Shown: positions 7,053-17,234 of the stretch, in pieces
Numbering within the stretch: the first letter of the stretch is position 1
Layout: each line of letters starts with the position of its first letter
NCBI RefSeq assembly: GCF_014647035.1
Contig: NZ_BMOK01000003.1
Coordinates: 62,001-126,000 of the forward strand
Direction: 5' to 3'
Source: Sporolactobacillus putidus
GTDB taxonomy: Bacteria; Bacillota; Bacilli; Bacillales; Sporolactobacillaceae
Length of the DNA: 64,000 bases
Position numbers and translations under genes: made by a program
The notes under the pieces: generated by a model
Database searches by the model: none
What the model was told of the DNA's origin: nothing
Seen by the model: the letters and a program-made list of their open reading frames with translations, nothing else

Positions 7053-8699
7053 GTGGAAACAATGAAACAAAATCACTTATCAACAATTAAGCCTTATACA
7101 AGAGCTATTTTGAAGGGACATCTTTGCTCGTGCGGTGTGGATTACGATAAAATGGATCGTCCGATTATAGCGATCGCCAATTCATGGAATGAAATCGTGC
7201 CGGGCCATGTTCATCTCAGACAATTGGCCGACCGGGTAAAGAAAGGTGTCAGAGAGGCGGGCGGCCTTCCGCTTGAATTTAATACGATCGCCGTTTGCGA
7301 CGGAATCGCCCAAGGCCATGACGGAATGAAATATTCACTTCCAAGCCGGGACATTATTGCCGACAGCGTTGAAACAATGGTGAAAGCCCATGAAATTTTT
7401 GATGGGATGGTGGTGCTCAGCTCATGTGATAAAATCGTGCCCGGCATGCTGATGGCAGCCGCGCGTCTGAACCTTCCGAGCCTGACCGTCCTCGGCGGAG
7501 TCATGCCGAACTATATCAAACCGAAAGAATCCAAGGCGGCGAGGCAGCAATTTTTGGCGGGCAAGCTTGACGAAAAAGGGCTTGTCGAAACGACAAATAA
7601 ATATTATCCATGCGCAGGCGCCTGTCCGTTTCTCGGCACGGCAAATACAATGCAGGGACTGTCTGAAGCGCTTGGCATGGCTCTTCCAAACACATCATGG
7701 ATGAGAGCGCTTTCCGATGAACAGCTGGACTCGGCTGAAGAAGCGGGAAGGCAGATTGTACAGCTGGTTGACTCAGGAATCAGGCCGCGTGACATTATGA
7801 CGCCGGACGCGTTCAGCAACGCGATTTCCGTTTTGCTGGCCATGGGCGGTTCACTGAATGCCTGCCTGCATCTTCCGGCGATCGCCCGTGAAGCAGGGGT
7901 CGATCTTCCGCTCGATCTCTTTGATCAGATCAGCCGCCGTGTTCCATTTATTGCAGGTGTTACGCCGAACAACAATGACTATACGACAAATGACCTGCAG
8001 CGTGCCGGGGGAATGCCGGCACTGATGAAAGAACTTTCCCCTCTTCTAAAAATGGATGCGCTTACTGTGACGGGCAGGTCCGTCTCTGAAAACATTGCCG
8101 GCGCGAAAGTTCTGGACCGCGAAATTATTCATTCTCTGAATCTCCCTCTGGAAAGGGAGGGGGGGATTGCCGTATTGAAAGGTAATCTGGCCAGTCAGGG
8201 TGCACTAATCAAACAGTCCGCGGTGCCGGAAGAATTAATGGTGTTTTCTGGTCCGGCACGCGTTTTCAATTCGGAAGAAGAATTTCAGGAAGCCTATACG
8301 GCCGGCAGAATTGCCGAGAACGATGCCGTCGTCATTCGCTACGAAGGACCTAAAGGCGGACCGGGTATGCGGGAACTGCACCGATGCACAGAAATACTCG
8401 CCAGGTATAAGCGGATCGCTTTAATCACGGACGGCCGTTTTTCAGGCGCCTCAGCTGGATTGTCCATTGGGTATATGAGCCCGGAAGCAGCGGAGGGAGG
8501 GATTCTGGCTCTGGTCAGAGATGGGGACGTGATTCATATCGATGTACCAGCGCGCTCAATTTCCCTCGATGTACCTGAAGATGAGCTTCGGAAAAGAAAA
8601 GAACATCTCGCTCAATTGACAAAAGAAGCGAGCCGATTTTTAAAACTGTACTCATCCAGCACAGCATCAGCCGCTCAAGGCGCCGTGCGTACGATATAA
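7053..8699 (+). CDS. IlvD/Edd-family dehydratase, probably acting on 6-phosphogluconate or gluconate
   Basis: A 548-residue Fe-S dehydratase of the IlvD/Edd family. Signatures are NSWNEIVPGHVHLR, CDGIAQGHDGMKYSLPSRD, SSCDKIVPGMLMAAARLN, GACPFLGTANTM and GPKGGPGM, then DGRFSGASAGL and GYMSPEAAEGG. The cysteines in CDG, SSCDK and GACPF are the likely cluster ligands. The N-terminal half resembles the [4Fe-4S] dihydroxy-acid dehydratases, but the gene sits between gluconokinase and KDPG aldolase and no other branched-chain amino-acid gene is near. Its in vivo role is therefore more likely the Entner-Doudoroff dehydration. The start may be GTG 7053 or ATG 7062; purine-rich sites suit either. The gene ends 16 bases before eda. 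Confidence 0.8.
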   Translation: METMKQNHLSTIKPYTRAILKGHLCSCGVDYDKMDRPIIAIANSWNEIVPGHVHLRQLADRVKKGVREAGGLPLEFNTIAVCDGIAQGHDGMKYSLPSRDIIADSVETMVKAHEIFDGMVVLSSCDKIVPGMLMAAARLNLPSLTVLGGVMPNYIKPKESKAARQQFLAGKLDEKGLVETTNKYYPCAGACPFLGTANTMQGLSEALGMALPNTSWMRALSDEQLDSAEEAGRQIVQLVDSGIRPRDIMTPDAFSNAISVLLAMGGSLNACLHLPAIAREAGVDLPLDLFDQISRRVPFIAGVTPNNNDYTTNDLQRAGGMPALMKELSPLLKMDALTVTGRSVSENIAGAKVLDREIIHSLNLPLEREGGIAVLKGNLASQGALIKQSAVPEELMVFSGPARVFNSEEEFQEAYTAGRIAENDAVVIRYEGPKGGPGMRELHRCTEILARYKRIALITDGRFSGASAGLSIGYMSPEAAEGGILALVRDGDVIHIDVPARSISLDVPEDELRKRKEHLAQLTKEASRFLKLYSSSTASAAQGAVRTI

Positions 8700-8715
8700 A
8701 AAGGGAGGCTTTTCC

Positions 8716-9363
8716 GTGTTAAAAAAGTATGAAGTTCTTCAGGAGATTAAAAGCAGCAAAATTGTTGCCGTTATTCGCGGCCGCAGTGCTGAAGAGGCTT
8801 GTGAAATTTCCAGAGCGTGTATCAGGGGCGGAATTAAAGCCATAGAAGTGACATTTACAACACCGAACAGTTTGCGCGTGCTTCAGAAGCTCTCAAACGA
8901 AGACGTTCATGCATTGATCGGAGCAGGCACCGTGCTTGATGCTGAGACGGCCAGACTTGCGATCATGAACGGAGCGGCTTTTGTCGTCAGCCCCAATTTT
9001 TCGAAGGAAATCTGTGAGACGTGCAACCTCTACTCGGTGCCCTATCTGCCCGGATGTTTTACGATTACGGAGATGGTTTCCGCATTGAGAGCGGGAGCCG
9101 ACGTGATTAAAGTGTTTCCGGGAAGTGTCGCCGGCCCGGATTATATTAAGAGTGTTAAGGGACCGCTACCCAATATCAACCTGATGCCGACAGGGGGTGT
9201 GGGTTTAGACAATGTTGTCCGATGGTTAGATGAAGGGAGTTTCGCAGTGGGCGTCGGAAGTGTGCTGACGAAAGCAATGAACGGCGAAGACTACAAGGTG
9301 GTAGAAGAGAATGCCAGGAAGTTTGTTGAGAAAGTTTCCGTATTAAGCGGTTCGGCCGTCTGA
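8716..9363 (+). CDS. eda: KDPG aldolase (2-dehydro-3-deoxy-phosphogluconate aldolase)
   Basis: A 215-residue class I aldolase of the KDPG/KHG family that splits 2-keto-3-deoxy-6-phosphogluconate into pyruvate and glyceraldehyde 3-phosphate. Visible marks are KIVAVIRGRS, IEVTFTTPNS with the catalytic Glu, GAGTVLDAE, FVVSPNFS and YLPGCFT. The Schiff-base Lys132 lies in DVIKVFPGS, and LMPTGGV follows. The start is GTG 8716, eight bases after a strong AAGGGAGG site. It is the last gene of the gntK operon and is followed by a strong terminator. The length matches the family. KDG as substrate is also possible if the dehydratase works on free gluconate. Confidence 0.9.
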   Translation: MLKKYEVLQEIKSSKIVAVIRGRSAEEACEISRACIRGGIKAIEVTFTTPNSLRVLQKLSNEDVHALIGAGTVLDAETARLAIMNGAAFVVSPNFSKEICETCNLYSVPYLPGCFTITEMVSALRAGADVIKVFPGSVAGPDYIKSVKGPLPNINLMPTGGVGLDNVVRWLDEGSFAVGVGSVLTKAMNGEDYKVVEENARKFVEKVSVLSGSAV

Positions 9364-9430
9364 CCTTTGCTGAAGAAAAGATAAGGCTGATGCTGATCAG
9401 GACGGCAGCACGATCATATCAGAAAGTATA

Positions 9431-9475
9431 AAAGTCTCAAAAACAGACCGATCGGCCGTTTTTGAGACTTTTCAT
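9431..9475 (+). terminator. Rho-independent terminator after eda
   Basis: A perfect 14-base-pair stem (9431-9444 with 9458-9471, AAAGTCTCAAAAAC and its complement) has a 13-base loop. It has A and T flanks, so it may also serve transcripts from the right. Confidence 0.85.
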
Positions 9476-9598
9476 GTTTGTCTGTCGCAGGCTGCATAAG
9501 CCATTTTTAAAAGAATCCGGACAAGATATTGAAAACAGTTTACTTCCGGAAAAATGACCGGTTCAGACCCAGAAAAATTCGGACGGAGAGAACGCATT

Positions 9599-11123
<1,525 letters not shown>

Positions 11124-11561
11124 AACGGGCGCAATGCGCCAGGCTGAAGATGTTCTGTACAGAATTTTCGGTTATAAAAGCTTTCGCCCGGGTCAGAAGC
11201 AGGTGATACAGGCATTGCTGAATCATCGGGACGTCTTTGCCATGATGCCGACAGGAAGCGGAAAATCGCTTTGCTATCAGGTGCCCGGCTACATCTTATC
11301 GGGAATGGTGTTGATTGTGTCTCCTCTTCTTTCCTTAATGGAAGATCAGGTAGATTCACTTCGCCGAGCCGGAGAAAAAAAAGTACGTGCCCTGAACAGC
11401 ATGCTCCATCCTAAAGAAAAAAAGTATCTGCTCGAGCATTTGACAGGACTGCGTTTTCTCTTTGTCTCGCCGGAGATGCTGAGGCGCCCTGCGGTTCTTG
11501 ATGCACTTGAGCGGGTGCGCATTTCACTGTTTGTGGTGGACGAGGCTCACTGCATCTCGCA

Positions 11562-12623
11562 GTGGGGACACGAGTTTCGTCCGGATTATCTTCATCTTTC
11601 GGATGTCAGGGCAAGGCTCGGCTCGCCCTGACAGCAACCGCAGACTTCAGAGTAAGACAAGATATCATTCGTCATCTCCATCTTCATGAGAGCGAGCAGC
11701 TGCTGCAGAGTGTTGATCGTCGGAACATAGCGCTTATTGTCCGGAAGGTTGAAGGCAGTAAAGAAAAAATAGAACAACTGCTCCGGCTGATTGAAAAGGT
11801 CAGTCTGCCGGGTATTGTTTACTGTTCAAGTCGGGACTGGACCGAAAAAATTGCGGAAATCATCCGAACGAGACTGAATGTTCGCGCGGCTTTTTACCAT
11901 GGAGGCATGTTGGCGGAAGATCGGAGAAAAATTCAGAATCAGTTTCTTGATCATGAACTGGATGTCTTATGCTGTACAAATGCATTTGGAATGGGGATCA
12001 ATAAGCCGGACGTGCGTCTGGTTGTTCATTTTCACTATCCGCGCAGCCTGAATAGCTATCTTCAGGAAATCGGGAGAGCGGCGCGCGACGGCGGACAGGG
12101 GCTGGCCGTGCTGTATTATTCTGAGGAGGACGACCGTCTTCCCGCCGCTTTTATCGAGAGTAATTACCCGACAGCCGCCTTGCTCCGCACTGTTCTGAGC
12201 CGGATGGACCGTGAACGGCTGCGACCTGACGATGAAGAACGTTTTATGGAAATTATGACAAGTGCGGGGGCCGGTGAAACGGCGTCCCGCTTTATTCTGG
12301 AGCAGGTCAGGACAAAACGGGAAGGTACGGCCTATCTGTCTCTGATGGACCAGTGCCTGCAGCTGATTCGTATAAGGCGGACAGAACAGCTAGAGGATCT
12401 CGGTAAAATGCGCAGCTGGATGTCCGGAAAAGAGTGCCGCCGGGCATCCTATCTGCGGTTCTTTGATGAAAAACTTTCTGACAAGCCGCCATTGTGCTGC
12501 GATCGGTGCGGAGCTGGCATCGATGATTTTCAGCGGGATCAGTCGGAGATGCGCTCCCCCGGTCCGGAATTGAATTGGGAGAAACGTCTCAGCACGCTGC
12601 TTGTCGGAAGACCGAGAGATTGA
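11562..12623 (+). pseudogene. recS: RecQ-family helicase RecS, C-terminal fragment (frameshifted gene)
   Basis: This frame carries the second half of the helicase; homology starts near 11615 with ALTATA. It continues through GIVYCSS, the motif region CTNAFGMGINKPDVR, VVHFHYPRSLNSYLQEIGR and AARDGGQG. A zinc-binding C-terminus follows (CRRASYLRFF, then CCDRCGAG), and no HRDC domain is seen, which fits RecS rather than full RecQ. The two halves together give about 500 residues, the RecS length. No good start with a ribosome binding site lies before the conserved part, so separate translation of a working protein is unlikely. Confidence 0.8.
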
Positions 12624-12752
12624 AACCGTCCGATGACTGCTAAACCATCCGGCAAAGAATCAGAAAGGTTCTTTATCTTTCCAAAAAAACATCCTTGCGG
12701 CAACTATAATCTTAGGAAGCAATGGTGCAGAGAAACCTGTATACGGACGAAT

Positions 12753-12796
12753 GAAAGGCAATCAGGGAGGAAATGTCCTAAGTTGCTTTCTTTTTT
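12753..12796 (+). terminator. terminator or attenuator between recS and ypbF
   Basis: A bulged stem, GAAAGGCAAT (12753-12762) with GTTGCTTTC (12782-12790), with AGG/CCT pairing inside, is followed directly by T6. It ends 33 bases before the ypbF start codon and only 14 before its ribosome binding site. It therefore either ends recS transcripts or attenuates ypbF. Confidence 0.55.
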
Positions 12797-12828
12797 CATA
12801 GTTTAGTATGCGGGAGGGGTGATCTGTT

Positions 12829-13275
12829 TTGACACTTGAGAAACTTCGGGATATCGGAACACTGCCCGGAATGACTTACGAGATTCTCACCGAATTAGTG
12901 AAGCGGAAAGAAAAGGAGAAGATCTGGAAGAAAAAGGAATCTCTTTACGGTTTGTGCCTGATCCTAAGCTCCAGCGGGCTGATCCTGTTTATGTTCTTTT
13001 TTCAGAAGGGCCGAATTGAATCGCTGTCCGGACTTATTCAGTTTCTGAATAACCCTGTTTCATGGGTGCTCGGAGGTGCCAGTTTCGTTGCGGCTTTTGT
13101 CTTTTTAAGAACGCATCGTGAATCTGAGAGTGCTGAAGATGATTTCGATGAACTGAGGAAGGAAGTGATCGATCGCGGAGAAGAATTATGGCCTAAGGAA
13201 CCGGACGGATCGACGCGGTACACGGTCATGCAGTTTCTCCTTAAAAAAAAAGGAATCAATCTTTTTTATAAGTAG
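12829..13275 (+). CDS. ypbF: YpbF-like membrane protein (DUF2663 type)
   Basis: A 148-residue protein with two predicted membrane helices (about residues 42-60, LCLILSSSGLILFMFFF, and 75-92, VLGGASFVAAFVFLRT). A charged cytoplasmic tail ends INLFYK. Size, the WKKKESLYG stretch before the first helix and the DELRKEVIDRGEELWPKEP region fit the YpbF/DUF2663 family, which lies in the same neighbourhood in Bacillus. The start is TTG 12829 behind GGGAGGGG. The function of the family is not known. Confidence 0.7.
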   Translation: MTLEKLRDIGTLPGMTYEILTELVKRKEKEKIWKKKESLYGLCLILSSSGLILFMFFFQKGRIESLSGLIQFLNNPVSWVLGGASFVAAFVFLRTHRESESAEDDFDELRKEVIDRGEELWPKEPDGSTRYTVMQFLLKKKGINLFYK

Positions 13276-13359
13276 GATCGCCGATTAAGAAATTTAACGG
13301 ATTTGATGAAAAAAGCTGTCCCGTTCTTGTATTTGCGGAAGCAGCCGTCCGTCATTCGT

Positions 13360-13929
13360 TCAGTATGCCTTTTTCTGGCCTTGTTCTTCTTTAATCAGTT
13401 CCACTGCTTCACGAAAACGTTGTGAATGGACAATTTCGCGCTCGCGCAGGAAACCGAGGGAATCGTTCAACGCCGGATCATCCGAGACATTGATGATCCA
13501 TTGATAGGTCGACCTCGCCTTTTCTTCAGCAGCAATATCTTCATAAAGATCAGCAATCGGATCGCCTTTCGACTGAATATAAGCCACAGTAAAACTCTCG
13601 CCCCCGGCATTTTCATAATAGAGCGATTTGCCATGATTGACATAATGCGATCCGAGTCCTGCCTCTTTCAGCTGAATGGGTGTTGCGTCTTTCGTCAGTT
13701 TATAAACCATTGTCGCGATCATTTCAAGATGGGCGAATTCCTCGGTGCCAATGTCGTTCAGCAGACCGATGACGCGGTCGGGAATGGTATAACGCTGATT
13801 GAGGTACCGGAGGGCGGCAGCGAGTTCACCGTCGGCACCCCCGTATTGCTCAATAAGAAATCTGGCAAGTTTTGGATTGCATGTACTGACTCGTACGGGG
13901 TACTGAAGCTTTTTTTCATAATACCACAT
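13360..13929 (-). CDS. cotJC: Spore coat protein CotJC (manganese-catalase family)
   Basis: A 189-residue protein of the manganese catalase-like fold that is part of the spore coat in Bacillus. It begins MWYYEKKLQYPVRV and has the ferritin-like metal-site segments DIGTEEFAHLEMIATMVY and DIAAEEKARSTYQWIINVSD. The helix LREREIVHSQRFREAVELI carries a further Glu and His. It is the last gene of cotJABC, read from the minus strand. Expression in the mother cell is expected from the family. Confidence 0.92.
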   Translation of the reverse strand: MWYYEKKLQYPVRVSTCNPKLARFLIEQYGGADGELAAALRYLNQRYTIPDRVIGLLNDIGTEEFAHLEMIATMVYKLTKDATPIQLKEAGLGSHYVNHGKSLYYENAGGESFTVAYIQSKGDPIADLYEDIAAEEKARSTYQWIINVSDDPALNDSLGFLREREIVHSQRFREAVELIKEEQGQKKAY

Positions 13930-13965
13930 GCGTCCCCTTCCTCTCTCCTTGGAATTTCCGCCGAT

Positions 13966-14235
13966 TCACACTTGCCATGGCCATGGCGGCTTGCTCCATT
14001 GCCACGGATAAGATGAGTAACTGTGTCCGAATTGTCTAAGCGGTCCGTATTTTTTTTCAAATGAAATACGCAGCTCTTCACTTTTTTGTGCTGTCGAATT
14101 AAACTGTCTGAGCGCGTCCAGGTCGTTTGGGTGTGTGTCCAAATAAAGGGTTAGTTCGACAAGCGTGAAATCAATTGCCTGCAGCGCCTGCAAGTCCGTA
14201 TAGTAGTTTTCCGGCGGCTGATTTGGCTGAATCAT
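13966..14235 (-). CDS. cotJB: Spore coat protein CotJB
   Basis: An 89-residue protein with the CotJB pattern (YYTDLQALQAIDFTLVELTL, YLDTHPNDLDALRQFN, KYGPLRQFGHSY) and a tryptophan- and proline-rich end. Its ATG overlaps the cotJA stop by four bases, and cotJC follows after 36 bases. It is needed together with CotJA and CotJC for the coat structure in Bacillus. Confidence 0.9.
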   Translation of the reverse strand: MIQPNQPPENYYTDLQALQAIDFTLVELTLYLDTHPNDLDALRQFNSTAQKSEELRISFEKKYGPLRQFGHSYSSYPWQWSKPPWPWQV

Positions 14236-14462
14236 GAATCGGCCCCCTTATTCACCGGGTTGAATGGATTGGTATAAGGTGTGTAAAGGCCTGGCCAGAG
14301 GGTGCCGTAAGAAAGCGCCTGAACAGGGGAATACTGTTCCATGCCGGCAGGCTGAAAACCGAGATACAGCTGAACGGGTGTCTCATAGGCGACAGCTCCA
14401 AGCGGCGGGCAAGGGTCGTAAGGGCCGACATAAGGCTGGAACCATTTTCTGTAGGTAGGCAA
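14232..14462 (-). CDS. cotJA: Spore coat-associated protein CotJA
   Basis: A 76-residue protein rich in Pro, Tyr and Gly (YVGPYDPCPPLGAVAYETP, then GLYTPYTNPFNPV), the CotJA type. The start is TTG at 14462-14460, eight bases after GGAGG (14471-14475 on the plus strand). It is the first gene of cotJABC. The operon sits between ypbF and ypbH, a place where I do not recall it in B. subtilis. Confidence 0.88.
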   Translation of the reverse strand: MPTYRKWFQPYVGPYDPCPPLGAVAYETPVQLYLGFQPAGMEQYSPVQALSYGTLWPGLYTPYTNPFNPVNKGADS

Positions 14463-14504
14463 AGCGAAAACCTCCTTTCATTGCACAAAGATTGTGCCGC
14501 TACT

Positions 14505-14534
14505 CTTATATGCAGTGCAGGCTTGTCAATAGAC
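14505..14534 (-). promoter_or_regulatory. possible sigma-E promoter for cotJABC
   Basis: On the minus strand GTCTATT (14534-14528) and CATATAAG (14512-14505) are spaced 15 bases apart. This resembles the sigma-E pattern (kmATATT, 13-15 bases, CATACAnT), which is the known control of cotJ in B. subtilis. The match is partial. Confidence 0.4.
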
Positions 14535-14781
14535 CCGCAATGTTTTGTAGGAAAATTTTTGTCATGCTTTTCTTATCCTTAAAAAAGAGGAAACCTGCAC
14601 CTTATTGTGGAACTTAAGTATAAGGACAAGTAAGAACTATTCTATTTCTTGTCCTGTTCTGACGGAATAATGTTTTTTGGGTCGTTTGCTGGCACCGAGT
14701 GCCTGTTGCCTTCGGAAATCGGGAGCGGTGTCTGATGAATACTTAAGAAAGCTGAACCGGCCGGTATGAAGATGAAAAGCA
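14535..14781. other. intergenic region without a gene
   Basis: I see no gene here. There is an 8-base inverted repeat (AGGACAAG at 14623-14630, CTTGTCCT at 14648-14655), not followed by a T-run, and a small GGCAC/GTGCC hairpin near 14690-14703. Their role is unknown. Confidence 0.5.
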
Positions 14782-14810
14782 TGTACATTTTTCGGCGGGC
14801 GTTGTATACT
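14782..14810 (+). promoter_or_regulatory. candidate promoter for ypbH
   Basis: TGTACA (14782-14787) and TATACT (14805-14810) are 17 bases apart, a sigma-A-like promoter about 180 bases before ypbH. Confidence 0.5.
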
Positions 14811-14987
14811 ACACTCAAGTCAACTGCTTTTTAAGACGTACAGGCTGTTTGAAATTTTCATCATCAATTGAAGGTAAGTTTGGCTGCAACCCGTGGGAGA
14901 CACCGAAAAAGTGTCGCGAACATATTATAAAAGAAAAAGGTCTGCGGCGCAGAGAGAATTGGCTGGACGGCAAGGAGGATGTTGGCG

Positions 14988-15614
14988 ATGCGATTGGAAC
15001 GTTTGAATGGCGACAGGATAAAAATTTTCCTGACTTTTGACGATCTCAAAGAGCGGGGCATTACAAAAGAAGACATGTGGCATGACTTGCCCAGAGTGGA
15101 ACAGCTTTTTCGAGAGATGATGCTTGAGGCAGATGATGAACTTGGCTTCGAGGCAAACGGTCCAATTGATGTTGAAGTGTTTTCCCTGCCTGCTCAAGGA
15201 ATGGTTGTGATTGTCTCCAAGGGAAGAGCATCGGACGACAGTGATGACCGGCAGGATTTCGATGAAGAAGATGAAGATGATTTTATTCAGATGCAGGTAA
15301 CGCTTGATGAAAGTCAGGATGTCCTTTATCAGTTTGAACAGTTTGAAGACGTCATAACATTGACGAAGACGCTGCATGATTTAGGTGTTGCAAAAGGAAG
15401 CCTGTATCTATTCGAAAATAAATATTATTTGCATTTTGATGAAGACCAGTTGGATTCGGAAGTGGATCTGGAGACGCTCGTGGCGGTTCTGGCCGAGTTT
15501 GGCGACACATCGACCATTACGATCCATCGTCTTGACGAATATGGCAAATGCCTGATTGAGGGCGAAGCCGTCGCTGTAATTTACCGGTATTTTATCGAAG
15601 CTCCGCACGCTTAG
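14988..15614 (+). CDS. ypbH: MecA-family adaptor protein YpbH (MecB)
   Basis: A 208-residue adaptor of the MecA/YpbH family, which links substrate proteins to the ClpC protease. The N-terminal domain starts MRLERLNGDRIKIFLTFDDL. A very acidic linker (about residues 82-98) is followed by the ClpC-binding C-terminal domain (QFEQFEDVITLTKTL, LYLFENKYYLHFD, LAEFGD, EYGKCLIEGEAVA). Start: AAGGAGG at 14972-14978 is nine bases before ATG 14988; the ATG at 14979 touches the site and is unlikely. The place just before a GudB-like gene is as in B. subtilis, which favours YpbH over MecA. Confidence 0.85.
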   Translation: MRLERLNGDRIKIFLTFDDLKERGITKEDMWHDLPRVEQLFREMMLEADDELGFEANGPIDVEVFSLPAQGMVVIVSKGRASDDSDDRQDFDEEDEDDFIQMQVTLDESQDVLYQFEQFEDVITLTKTLHDLGVAKGSLYLFENKYYLHFDEDQLDSEVDLETLVAVLAEFGDTSTITIHRLDEYGKCLIEGEAVAVIYRYFIEAPHA

Positions 15615-15761
15615 CGCACGGAGCTTTGCATTGTCTGCCGTTATTATTTATGTATGTCTGTGTAACAGCATTCATGATTGGTTTGATTATTTATCGTAAG
15701 ATTTCATATTCGTTTAATGGGGCTACGTGGGCAAGGTGCAAATAACGAAGGAGAGATTAGA

Positions 15762-17042
15762 GTGTCCGTCAATCAGGGATCCGGAAGCCGCAGCCGCGAT
15801 GAGAAGCATCATTATCTTCTTCGTTCCGTTCAGGCCATTGTGCGGCACTCATTGGAGGAACTTGGCTATTCAGAGGAAATGATCGAACTGCTGAAAGAGC
15901 CGAAGTGCGCTCTGGAAGTGAAAATTCCGGTCCGAATGGATAATGGAAAAATCAGGATTTTTACGGGCTATCGCGTTCAGCACAGTGACGCAATCGGTCC
16001 GACAAAGGGGGGGGTGCTTTTTCATCCGGACGTGAGTCTCACTCAAGTTAAAGCGCTGTCGGTTCTGAACGGCATTAAGTCGGCCATTCTGGGCCTCCCA
16101 TGCGGCGGGGCAAAAGGCGGGGTAATTTGTGACCCTCGGGAGCTGTCATTTCGGGAGCTGGAGGGACTGAGCCGCGGCTACATTCGCGCGATTCGCTCAA
16201 TCATCGGTCCCCGCAAAGATATACTTGCGCTTGACGTCTTCACAAACACCCAGATTATGGCCTGGATGATGGACGAGTACGGCCGGTTTTCAGGTACTGA
16301 ATCGCCCGGGTTTATTACCGGAAAACCGATCGTACTGGGCGGCCTGCGGGGAAGGGAATATGCCGTGGCACGCAGTATATCGAGGTTTGTCCATGAAGCG
16401 GCCAGCAGCAAAGGGATTGAGCTTAATGGTGCGGAGGCGATCATTCAGGGTTTCGGCAGCGCCGGAAGCTATGTCGCAAAAACGCTGTTTGAATCAGGAG
16501 CCAGAGTGGTCGGAATTTCCGATGCCTACGGTGCGCTCTATAATCCTTCCGGACTTGATGTTGAAGAGCTGCTGAATTGCCGCGACAGCTTCGGTACTGT
16601 AACAAAACTTTTTCAGCATACGTTTACCAACCAGGAACTTCTCGAAAAACCTTGCGATATTTTAGTCCTTGCTGCGATTGAAAATCAGATTACAGAAAAT
16701 AACGCGGCCGATATTCGCGCAAAAGTGGTGGTCGAAGCGGCGGAAAACGCGGTTTCAGATCAGGCGGCAATTATTTTAGCAGACAGAAATATTCTTTTTG
16801 TACCGGAAGTTTTATCGTGTGCGGCCGATGTCACCGTATCTTATTTTGAATGGGTACAGAATAACCAGGGAATCACTTGGACGGAGAAAGAAGTGGAAGA
16901 AAGGCTGCGGGAAGTTCTCAGTTCGGCTTTTGAACAGGTCCGTGAGATGGCCGGAGATCGAAAAACCACCATGAGGACAGCCGCTTATTTAGTTGGTGTA
17001 CAAAAACTGGCTGAATCCGTACGCTATCGCGGATGGATTTGA
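15762..17042 (+). CDS. gudB: Glutamate dehydrogenase-like protein (GudB/RocG family), divergent
   Basis: A 426-residue member of the NAD-type glutamate dehydrogenase family, the same length as B. subtilis GudB. The Lys residues in GPTKGG, NGIKSAI and PCGGAKGG and the Asp in LDVFTN are kept, as are GFITGKPIVLGG, GFGSAGSYV and the VSYFEWVQNNQGITW stretch. Two usually conserved loops are changed: the ANGPTT segment reads AENAVS, and the SAGGV segment reads CAADV. GGIRF reads GGVLF. Activity or cofactor use may be altered. The start is GTG 15762 after AAGGAGAGA; the frame is open further up. A terminator follows. In Bacillus the enzyme also controls GltC. Confidence 0.85.
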   Translation: MSVNQGSGSRSRDEKHHYLLRSVQAIVRHSLEELGYSEEMIELLKEPKCALEVKIPVRMDNGKIRIFTGYRVQHSDAIGPTKGGVLFHPDVSLTQVKALSVLNGIKSAILGLPCGGAKGGVICDPRELSFRELEGLSRGYIRAIRSIIGPRKDILALDVFTNTQIMAWMMDEYGRFSGTESPGFITGKPIVLGGLRGREYAVARSISRFVHEAASSKGIELNGAEAIIQGFGSAGSYVAKTLFESGARVVGISDAYGALYNPSGLDVEELLNCRDSFGTVTKLFQHTFTNQELLEKPCDILVLAAIENQITENNAADIRAKVVVEAAENAVSDQAAIILADRNILFVPEVLSCAADVTVSYFEWVQNNQGITWTEKEVEERLREVLSSAFEQVREMAGDRKTTMRTAAYLVGVQKLAESVRYRGWI

Positions 17043-17078
17043 CCAGATGCACGTTTTTACTAAAAGGGTTTTAGGCAG

Positions 17079-17121
17079 ACAGGTATGAGGGATAACTCCC
17101 ATCATACCTGTTTTTTTTTTC
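17079..17121 (+). terminator. terminator after gudB
   Basis: ACAGGTATGA (17079-17088) pairs with TCATACCTGT (17102-17111), with GGGA/TCCC pairing inside, followed by about ten T. Confidence 0.9.
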
Positions 17122-17234
17122 GCGATTAAACCGAAGAAGCCAAGTCCGCATAAACCGCCGTTTTCTTGGAAATCTAATGATGATTAATGAAATTTGACCG
17201 GCACGGTCTAAACCCCTGCCTTGAATGTTCCATT

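Noticed and set aside
11613-11640. Programmed -1 frameshift in recS
   Set aside because: No slippery heptamer and no downstream pseudoknot seen; a mutation or sequence error explains it better.
14849-15040. 63-codon plus-strand frame overlapping the ypbH start
   Set aside because: No ribosome binding site and it runs into ypbH in another frame.
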